NCBI GenBank assembly: GCA_023512835.1
Contig: CM042091.1
Coordinates: 50,123,158-50,187,157 of the forward strand
Reading direction: 5' to 3'
DNA length: 64,000 nt
From: Taxillus chinensis
Taxonomy: Eukaryota > Streptophyta > Magnoliopsida > Santalales > Loranthaceae
The notes under the pieces are model-generated. The model ran no database searches. It saw nothing but the letters and a program-made list of their open reading frames with translations, and was not told the DNA's origin. Made by a program: the position numbers and the translations under genes. Shown here piece after piece: positions 56,067-64,000 of the stretch. Within the stretch, counting starts at the first letter, position 1. The number at the start of each line of letters is the position of its first letter.

Positions 56067-58810
56067 ATGGCACCCAGAATCTCTCTTTCCGGCGTTAATC
56101 CTGGCCATCTGGTCGATTGGAGTGTTGTCTCTAATCCTCCAGACTGGTTTCTCCAACTTCGCCCTCTCCTTGAAGCCTCGCATATACTCAACCTGATCTC
56201 CAATCCCGTCGATCTTCTTATCGACGACATCATTGAGTATTACCAACGGATTCGCTGCACCACCGACTCCATCATCTCCTATGTCCGCGGTGAATCCATC
56301 ACCATCACTCCGGACATTCTCCGCGCTGCTCTACACCTACCCCCCGGTGAACCTCAGCGCCCCGATGCCGATCCAATGGCGGCTTCTATGAGTTGCACAC
56401 AAAAAGGCAAGGAATACAAGGTGGAATTCTTCCAAGGTCGCTATCGATGTATAGCGACCATCTTGGGTCGATGTCTACTGGCTCGCACATCCGCCCTGGA
56501 CTCCGGTCCTTAAAACCTTCCTCCTGGCCATGTACGGCGTTTTTGAAGGTCTTCCAATGGATTGGGGGATGTTCTTGTTTCGATTGCTGCAGAAATCTCC
56601 CAAGAATCGTTCCTTCGGGCGCATCCTCAGCATTGTCTTCTGGCATCTTAACCCGGACCATTTCGCCCGATATGATGCTGTTCCATTTCCTTCGGCTTAT
56701 TACCTTCGTTATCTTACGCCGGATGGGAACATGACAGCCCGCCGACCATCTGCAGCTCTCCGCATTCTCCCTGCCTCGGAACAACAAGGCAGCTCTGTTG
56801 GTGACCCCTCCGACAGCCAAGCCCCCGACGTCAGTTCTGCACCCCGATCCTCCCGAATTCGGTCCGTTGCAGCACCTTCCCACTCTCGAGCCTCCCAGCA
56901 CAGCGTTCATGCCGACCCGTCCGAGGTTGCGGGGCCATCTCAGCGCAGTGCCTCTAAAGTTGTTTCTTCAGTCCCCTCTGCTGCGGATGTCCCTACTCCC
57001 TCCACCTCCGCTATTGCTGCCGCGGTTGACACCGCTGTTGCTGCAGCCACTGCTAATGTCCCGGTATCTACTCTTGAAGCTCCTTTGCCTCCCCTACCTC
57101 AACCCTGAGATTACCTAGACCATCTCTCAGCCGACACTCTAACGGACCTATGGCTACGTTTTAGCCTTGCCCACACTGCCTCCATTCCTGACAACGATCT
57201 ACGGGTGTTTTACACACGACATACCCAATCCCCGGAGACAATGATCATCTGGAACTTGGATCATGGCTTTCTTACGCCGGCCTCCATTCCAGATGTGCCG
57301 TTCCCTACCCCCTCCAGCCCAGTCCTTTCCGCCTGGGGTCCTTCCCCTGCTAAGGCTAAGGCTGGCCCCTCTTCTCCTGCTGCCGCCATTCCCGTGGTTG
57401 ACCTCTCTGGTCAAAGCGGGTCAGCTGCTCCGGATGCCTCTGATGCTCCGGATGCCCCTTCTGCTGATGCTGATACTCCTGCGGACTCCTCTGCCCAGCG
57501 CACTCCTGCTCCTGTTCATGCGGGGGAGTCCTCCAAAGCTCCGGAGTTGGTCCTTGGGCGTGCTTCCTTTGTCACGGTTCACTCGACGCCGTGCTCTCCG
57601 CCCGGCTAGACCGCCACGCCCAGGCTCAAAGCGCCCAAATTTCTGGCATCACCGCCAAGGTTGATGCACTCGGCGCCCAACTCCTCTCCGCTCTCACCGA
57701 CTCCTCCACTTCTATGGAGCGAGAAAATGGATCTCGTCGCCTCGTCTGTCCATTCATTGTCTACCTCCTTCGCGGACCTAGCGCACATGATGGCTCGTCC
57801 TCCCGTTGCTTCCCGGCGATCCGCCAAACCGGGGGAGAGAGTGTCATCCGATCCGTCCGCCCCTTGCGCTTCCTTCGCACCATAACTATCTACTCGGGCC
57901 GAGAAGCGCCTGCCTCTTCGATGCTTCAAGGAGTTCAAATTCCCAAACGAAGCCGCTTCTCTCACCCAAGCTCCTCTCATCGTAGCTCCAGCTCCTCCTC
58001 CATCCTCCTCATCCGCGCCCGACACCTTCCTCCCATCATATACGGCGTTTGACCCTTCGATGCGGATGGAAGCGTTCACAAAGCAATGAAGTCCTATGCG
58101 GCGTCTTCCTCGAGAGAAGATGTCTTTCGAAATGTACCCTTTCTCCCGGCCGACATTCGGACTCTTTGTTTGGAGAAAGGACTCTTTACTACGGAAGACA
58201 TTGATAACTTCTCGAGGGTCGCTAAAATGGAGATGAGGTCGTTTCCATCTCTATACAAGGACGGGCACTTGTTTGAAGTTCCGCCGTGTTGGAATGAAGC
58301 CTATCTTCCCAAGTGTGGATCTAATTCAGTCCTTCATTGACGGAATCGCCGAGGATAGCAAGCCATGGAAAACTCTTTCAACTATCCTCATTCCGTACCG
58401 GATCATATCGCCACACTTCATGATGGCTGTCTTCATGATTCAGTCCAAGCAAATGATTCTCATTGATTCTCATCAGATAGTGGAGCACTTTGTAAGAAAG
58501 AATCAATGGGAACCACCTGTGTCTCAGCCGATCGAAAGTCGTGAAGAAAGCTGGTTTATATGAAGAGTTGGGCATCACACCCTTGGGTCCAACTGAGAAG
58601 CTGAAGGCGACATTCCGGGGCAAGAAGCAAGTGCCACAACAGCCGGATGGAGATAGCTGCGGGGCCTTTGTCTGTTACTTCATCAAGTCCTTTTTGACTG
58701 TGGACAAATCGTGGAGCCAACACACTACTTATACGATGAAGCAGACAATGAAGCTTAGAGAAAAGGCAGCAACTATGATCTTCAAGTATAGTAAGCCTTA
58801 TGTACCTTAG
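56067..58810 (+). pseudogene. ORF3 of element B, with N-terminal transposon-type domain and C-terminal Ulp1-like (C48) peptidase
   Basis: About 914 residues if read through. ATG at 56067 opens a 148-residue frame: LVDWSVVSNPPDWFLQLRPL, then the shared segment DSIISYVRGESITITPDILR with LHLPPGEPQR. A long Pro/Ser/Ala-rich linker (about 56700-58050) follows in several frames. From 58086 the peptidase part reads DIRTLCLEKGLFTTEDIDNF, FPSLYKDGHLFEVPPCWNE and, after a frame change, SPHFMMAVFMIQSKQMILID. The putative catalytic His is at 58414-58416 and Asp at 58465-58467 (17 residues on). After another frame change, the Gln at 58640-58642 and Cys at 58658-58660 (six residues on) lie in QPDGDSCGAFVCYF. 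All four residues are intact. Frame breaks near 56513, 57609, 58320 and 58540 make it a pseudogene. Confidence 0.82.
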
Positions 58811-58953
58811 TGAAAATCTTGTATTAAGGCTGAATTGTACTTAGTTGCTGATAAATGAAATTGGTTGTGATGCGTATTCTGTATGTTATCTTTTTGCATT
58901 GCTTACCAGATCAGATTACAAAGGGTTTGGGCATATCCATAATTGGGAGAGAT
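58811..58953 (+). promoter_or_regulatory. 3' end and polypurine tract of element B
   Basis: Short noncoding stretch ending in TCCATAATTGGGAGAGAT, the PPT (one G is an A compared with element C). Confidence 0.8.
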
Positions 58954-60259
58954 TGTTGGATCAAACCCAGAATTTGGATAATGCTGATAAAGCCTTATGT
59001 AATTTGATCTGAGATCTTTTGTGTTTATTTGATCGTTGCAGAAGATATGTTATTAATCCGGAGATGCACTCGTGAGAGCAAAGCTAAGGACAGGATACAT
59101 AATCCTGATCCGGACAAGAGTGAGTGTCGTCAAACACTTGGTAAATAACCAAGTCATCAATACATACAGAATAAAGAACATTCGTACGGACTAAGAACTT
59201 AAAAGCTACGGATTGTGGAATATGTTCCCAGTGCCTCAAACGGACTAAGTCAAACTGATACGGAGTAAGGAAGTATTAATGCGGAATAAGGACCCGAGTC
59301 TTTATTCGCACGGAGTAAGGAAACTAGATGCGGAGTAAGGAATCCGGACAACTTTACTCATATGGAGTAAGGAAGCGCTAGTACGGAGTAAGCATTCCGA
59401 ACCCTCAGACTCGCCTGGAGTAAGGAACTTACATACGGAGTAAGGAATTTACATACGGAGTAAGAAACTTACATGCGGAGTAAGGAACTTACATACGGAG
59501 TAAGCAATTTACATGCGGAGTAAGGAACTTACATGCGGAGTAAGGAAGCGCGACACGGACTAAGGATTCCAAGATCTAAACAGATACGGAGTAAGCAACC
59601 ACCGACACGGAGTAAGGTTCCGAGCTTCATTAGCAATGGAGTAAGGAAAATTACACCGGACCAAGAAGATACTACTTCAACTCACCGCATTTAAAGTTAT
59701 CAGCTCGTGGCGTCCTGATGTAAGACAAACTTATTGAGAACCTGAAGAATCTTACACGTGGATCATCCGGATATGTGGACACAACCTCAATTGTATTTGG
59801 GAACTCACAAATGCACTTATACTCTTCAAACCCAAGACCTTGAGCTCCACAAACCGCAGCACTCAAGACAGAGAGATTACCGAGGAATAGTTAGTGCTGA
59901 ACGCATTCTGGAACTACAAGTTCCAAGGTTGTCTCTTAGGAATGTTTGTATAAATATTCATACTTGTATATTTGTAAAAGTGTGTACGTGTGCGAACAAG
60001 CCTGAATAACCTGTGTATGCACAAGAGCTCAAAGAAATAATCTAGGCTAGTGTGTGAATCCCTTTGTAAACAGAGTGTAAGAGAGTCTTGCTTCTATTTT
60101 GTTGTATTTATCTCTTGATAATAAAACAAAATACTTCCACTATCTGGTTATCTTCCACAGTGATTCTATCACTTGACTAGATTAGTGTAGTGTCTTAAGA
60201 GATAAGAAGAGTTTAGATAAGAGCCTATTCACCCCCCTCTAGGCTCCAAGGGACCATCA
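58954..60259 (+). repeat. 3' LTR of element B
   Basis: 1,306 bp, near-identical to 24979-26287, including the 20-bp CGGAGTAAG array (about 59230-59650). It is followed by GATCT. Confidence 0.95.
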
Positions 60260-60264
60260 GATCT

Positions 60265-61451
60265 ACCAGCCTCGACTAAAGTGCGATTCTTGCGCTCAGC
60301 TACCCCATTTTGTTGTGGAGTTATGGGCACAGAGAAGTCATGCTAAATGCCCTGTTCAGAACAATATGACCTCATATCTGAAAAATCAAATTTTGTACCA
60401 TGATCACTCCTGATGCATTTAATGCTCAGTCCTTGTGAGTTGCTTATCCAGTTGAAGAGATCTACAAAATGCTCAAATGTTTGATTCTTAGATTTCAGGA
60501 ACATCACCCATGTATACCTGGTGAAGTCATCGATAACCACAAGGTATATCTTGCACCGGCAAGTGAAGCTATAGAAATGGGACCACAGAGGTCCATATGA
60601 AGAAGTTGTAAGGGAGCAGTTATTGAATTAACTGATTTGCTCTTAAAGCTATGTTTGGTTTGTTTGCCTAGTTGACATTCTCGACAGAGGGTATCTCTGG
60701 AGTATTTATGTTTGGGCAAACCAATGACCAAATCAAGCGACGCAAATTTAGACAAAGTCTTAAAATTTAAATGTGTGCAACACTTGTGCCATAGCCAACT
60801 ATCTTCATCTGATGCTTTAGTGAGGAAGCATACAGGGTCAGAAGAATTATTTCTTAAGACCACTGAATATGTCCACATCTCTTGATCTGGATAACTTAAT
60901 ATCTTCGGATAACTTATCTCTAACTGTGCAGGTGTTGGACATAAAGGAAACAGTGAATCCTTTGTCACATAAATTACTGACACTCAGCAAATTATGCTTC
61001 AAACCTTTGACTAATACAACCTTAGTAATTGATACACAGCCGTTGGTTAAAGGGCCATATCCCACAGTTTTACCTTTACTGTTGTCGCCATATGATACGG
61101 ATGGGCCTCGTTTGTTATTAACATCTACAAGCAGAGACTTATCACTTGTCATATGTCCGGAGCATTCACTATCGAGTATCCACTTGCTTTGATTGATCTT
61201 TAACTTCGAGTGGGATGGCAGTGAATTCCATAGATGCTCCTGCAAGGCAATAGTTTACACTTTTGGTGCCCAAACTTATTTCGGGTGGTTAGGAGAAGCA
61301 ATAACAGTGTTAACTATTCCGGATTTAACTGTGTTAGGAACTTTGACTTTCCAAGTTAACTTAACCTTTTCAGTCTTAGTGGCTTCTTTTACTTGGGTTT
61401 TCTTGGGTGAGAGACTTTGTAGAGATTTGGATTTAGATTTATAAGAAGAAC
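60265..61451 (-). pseudogene. Gag tail, protease and integrase of element D, proximal part
   Basis: Minus-strand copia reading continuous with 24978 and below once element B is removed. From the right: a Lys-rich gag tail with SPKKTQVKEATKTEKVKLTW (61440-61280), the protease motif WILDSECSGHMT (about 61180), where the usual DSG is DSE, and KHNLLSVSNLCDKGFTVSFM. The zinc-finger segment has HKCCTHLNF and CRECQLGKQTKHSFK. The integrase core reads MVIDDFTRYTWVMFLKSKNQ and SDHGTKFDF at 60540-60343. It starts abruptly at 61451, next to the LTR of element C, so the 5' part of D lies beyond the window. Confidence 0.92.
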
Positions 61452-62697
61452 TGATGGTCCCTTGGAGCCTAGAGGGGGGTGAATAGGCTCTTATCGAAAC
61501 TCTTTTGATTCTCTTATGACACAAACACTTATCTCATTAAGTGATAGAATCACTGCGGAAGATAACTAGATAGTGGAAGTATTTTGTTTTATTATCAAAA
61601 GATAAATACAACAAAATAGAAGCAAGGCTCTGTTATACTCTGTTTACAAAGAGGATTCATATACTAGCTTAAATTATGTCTTTGAGCTCTTGTGCATACA
61701 CAGGATTGATTTTGGCTTGCTCATACACACACTTTAAATATACAAGTATGAATATTTAGACAAAAACATTCCTAAAAGACAACCTTGGAACTTGTAGTTC
61801 CGGAATGCGTTCAGCACTAACTATTCCTCGGTAGTCTCTCTGCCTTGACTGCTGCGGTTTGTGGAGCTCAAGATCTTGGGTTTGAAGAGTATAAGTGCCT
61901 TTGTGAGTTCCCAAATATAATTAAATTTGTGTCCACATATCCGGGTGATCCACGTGTAAGATTCTTCAGGTTCTCAACAAGTTTGTCTTACATCGGGACA
62001 CCACGAGCTGATAACTTTAAATGCGGTTAAGTTGAAGCAGCATCTTCTTGGTCCGGTGTAATTTTCCTTACTCCGTAGCTAATGAAGCTCGGAACCTTAC
62101 TCCGTGTTAGTGGTTACTTACTCCGTATCTATTTGATGCTAGAATCCTTAGTCCGTGTCAGCGCTTCCTTATTCCGTATGAATGAGAAGGTCGGAGTGCT
62201 TATTCCGTATCAGCGCTTCCTTACTCCGTATGTAAGTTCCTTACTTCGTGTGAGTCTAAAGGATCGGATGGCTTACTCCGTACTAGCACATCCTTACTCC
62301 GTATGAGTGAGTGGTCCGGATTCCTTACTCCGCATCTAAGTTCCTTACTCCGTGCGAATAAAGACTCGGGTCCTTATTCCGCATCAGTACTTTCTTACCC
62401 CGTATGTATGAAAGACTCGGATGCCTTACTCCGTGTCTTCTTTACTTTAGTTCATTTGAGTGAAAGACTTAACTTTTTAGCTCCGTGTTGACTCTTTTAT
62501 TCCGTGCGACCTTGTAGACCAAGATTCTTACTCTTGTCCGGATCAGGATTATGTATCCTGTCCTTAGCTTTGCTCTCACGAGTGTATCTCCGGATTAATA
62601 ACATATCTTCTGCAATGATCAAAGAAACACAAAAGATCTCAAATCAAATTATATAGGGCTTTATTAGCATTATCCAAATTCTGGGCTTGATCCAACA
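61452..62697 (-). repeat. 3' LTR of SIRE-like element C
   Basis: Reverse-oriented relative of the B LTR, 1,246 bp, starting (minus strand) TGTTGGATCAAGCCC after a polypurine tract and ending GGGACCATCA. The PBS is absent at its end and D gag follows directly, so this is a 3' LTR of an element inserted in D. It carries a reversed CGGAGTAAG array (about 62050-62460) with irregular spacing, distinct from that in B. Confidence 0.92.
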
Positions 62698-62837
62698 ATC
62701 TCCCCCAATTATGGATATGCCCAAACCCTTTGTAATCTGATCCGTAAGCGATGCAAAAGGATAACATCGAATACACATCACAACCATTTTCATTTATCAG
62801 CAACTGAATACAATTCAGCCTTTATACATGATTTTCA
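62698..62837 (-). promoter_or_regulatory. 3' end and polypurine tract of element C
   Basis: Minus-strand sequence after the ORF3 stop, ending in CCATAATTGGGGGAGAT at the LTR. No gene. Confidence 0.85.
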
Positions 62838-64000
62838 TTAAGGTACATAAGGCTTACTATACTTGAAGATCATTGTTGCTGCTTTCTCTTTAAGCTCCAT
62901 TGTCTGCTTCATCGTATAAGTGGTGTGTTGGCTCCAAGATTTGTCCACAGTTAAGAATGACTTGATGAAGTAATGGCAAAAGGCTCCCAGCCTATCTCCA
63001 TCTGGCTGTTATGACACTTGCTTCTTGCCCCGGAATGTCGCCTTAAGCTTCTCAGTTGGTTTCAAGGGAGTGATGCCCAACTTTTCATATAATTCGGCTT
63101 TCTTCACAGCTTCAGTCAATCTGAGACACAGTGGTTCCCATTGATTCTTTCTTACATACTGCTCCACAATCTGATGAGAATCAATCAGAATCATCTGTTT
63201 GGACTTAATCATGAAGACAACCATAATGAAATGTGGCGACAAGATCCGGTACGAAATGAGGATAGTTGAGAGAGTTCTCCATGGCTTGCTATCTTCAGCA
63301 GTTTCTTCGATAAAGGACTAAATGATATCTATACTGGGAAGATAACCCTCATTCCAGCACGGTAGAACTTCAAACAAGTGGCCATCCTTGTACAGAGATG
63401 GAAACAGCCTCATCTCTATTTTAGCAGCCCTAGAGAAGTTATCAATGTCGTCTGTTGTAAAGATGCCTTTCTCCGAACAAAGGGTTTGAATGTCGTCCGG
63501 GGAGAAGGGGTATAGGTCAGAGAGACATCTTCTCTCGGTAGAAGACACAGCATAGGAAAGCATTGCCTTACGCACGCTTCCGTCCGCATCAAGAGGGTCA
63601 CTTGCCGCATATGATGGGAGGAAGGTGTCAGCTGTGGATGGAGAGGATGGAGGAAAAGCTGCACTCGAGGAGCTTGGTTGAGAGAAGCGGCTACGTTTGG
63701 GGATTTGAACTCCTTGAAGCAATGAAGAGGCAGGCCGCTTCTCAGCACGAGTGGAGGTTTGTGATGCAGGAGGAGCAGAAGGATCAGATGACACTCTCTC
63801 CCCCGGTTTGGTAGATCGCCGGGGAGCAACGGGAGGGCGAGCCATCGTGTGCGCTAGGTCCGCGAAGGAGGTAGACAAGGAGTGGACGGACGAGGCAACT
63901 AGGTCCATCTTCTGTTCCATGGAGGTGGAGGAGTCGGTGAGAGCGGAGAGGAGTTGGGCGCCAAGAGCATCAACCTTGGCAGCGATGGCGGATATTTGGG
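62838..64000 (-). pseudogene. ORF3 of element C, C-terminal part with Ulp1-like (C48) peptidase domain
   Basis: Reads from the right edge. The frame 63920-63318 holds MEQKMDLVASSVHSLSTSFA, a Ser/Pro-rich linker, and the peptidase entry DDIQTLCSEKGIFTTDDIDN, FPSLYKDGHLFEVLPCWNEG. After a frame change 63242-63009 gives MSPHFIMVVFMIKSKQMILI. The putative catalytic His is at 63233-63231 and Asp at 63182-63180, again 17 residues apart. A TAA then interrupts just before the Gln motif. The nucleophile position reads Leu (62990-62988, in PDGDRLGAF) where B has Cys. The last codons (KQTMELKEKAATMIFKYSKP) match the end of the B gene. This copy is inactive. Upstream parts lie outside the window. Confidence 0.82.

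Larger units (their letters stand above)
24979..60259 (+). mobile_element. SIRE-like Ty1/copia element B, complete but split by J
   Basis: LTRs of 1,309 and 1,306 bp with TGTTGGATC/GGGACCATCA ends, and a perfect GATCT duplication (24974-24978 and 60260-60264). Removing Athila-type element J (31778-54142 plus its TSD) leaves 12,911 bp, a size normal for Sireviruses. Order: LTR, PBS, large gag with CCHC and coiled coil, protease, integrase, RT, RNase H (J inserted here), noncoding region with GGGGGAG tracts, ORF3, PPT, LTR. It inserted into the integrase region of a relative, element D. Confidence 0.95.
61452..64000 (-). mobile_element. SIRE-like Ty1/copia element C, 3' portion
   Basis: Minus strand: ORF3 (64000 to 62838), a short noncoding region, the PPT ATTGGGGGAGAT, then the 3' LTR. 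The rest lies right of the window. It has the same family and layout as element B. It inserted into the gag region of D; its TSD partner is outside the window. Confidence 0.9.

Noticed and set aside
56067..58810. ORF3 as a host SUMO protease gene that happens to lie here
   Set aside because: Three copies share the same position relative to pol, PPT and LTR, lack introns, and one lies in a different element type; a retrotransposon gene fits better.
1..64000. tRNA or rRNA genes, or endogenous pararetrovirus sequence
   Set aside because: No cloverleaf or rRNA core sequence was recognised; tRNA-like words occur only as primer-binding sites. No caulimovirus-type motifs were seen; all RT segments belong to copia or gypsy lineages.

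Overview
This is repeat-dense nuclear DNA of a flowering plant. No host gene, tRNA or rRNA was recognised. Nearly every base can be assigned to nested LTR retrotransposons: Ty1/copia elements of SIRE (Sirevirus) type, Ty3/gypsy chromoviruses of Tekay/Del type plus one small Galadriel-like element, and an Athila-type Ty3/gypsy element. The plant assignment rests on these plant-specific lineages and on their initiator-Met and Asp tRNA primer sites. The species cannot be told. All coding regions carry stops or frameshifts.

Element boundaries come from TG..CA LTR ends, primer-binding sites, polypurine tracts and 5-bp target-site duplications (TSDs). Element D (copia, minus) is the oldest frame. 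Its remnants lie at 21912-24978 and 60265-61451. D was hit three times: by gypsy element E (its 3' end is at 21911), by copia element B (24979-60259, TSD GATCT, plus) and by copia element C (61452 to beyond 64000, minus). B was hit by Athila-type element J (31778-54142, TSD GTCAT). J was hit by Tekay-type element K (41106-50139, TSD AGGCA). On the left, E (12683-21911, plus) was hit by copia element A (before 1 to 12682, plus), by an Athila-type solo LTR (14638-16139) and by a minus Tekay-type solo LTR (16979-20355, TSD TTATA). That solo LTR contains a plus solo LTR of its own family (17507-19179, TSD TTTAA). A carries the Galadriel-like element F (2278-7729, minus, TSD CCTGG).

The main discovery candidate is a third gene, ORF3, lying after pol in the copia elements A, B and C and also in Athila-type element J. 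Its C-terminal part looks like a Ulp1/SENP cysteine peptidase (family C48). The His-Asp spacing is 17 residues and the Gln-Cys spacing is 6 residues, the same as in yeast Ulp1. In A, B and J the N-terminal part shares a V(Q/R)G..(V/I) motif typical of plant transposon-associated proteins. Two unrelated LTR-retrotransposon superfamilies therefore carry the same accessory gene layout at the position where some relatives have an env-like gene.

The second discovery candidate is regulatory. The LTR promoters of the Tekay-type and Athila-type elements share a module of paired CACGTG palindromes followed by ATCAAAAC-N6-GTTTTGAT and a TATA box. An inverted relative of the G-box part lies in front of ORF3 in J, next to its own TATA box.
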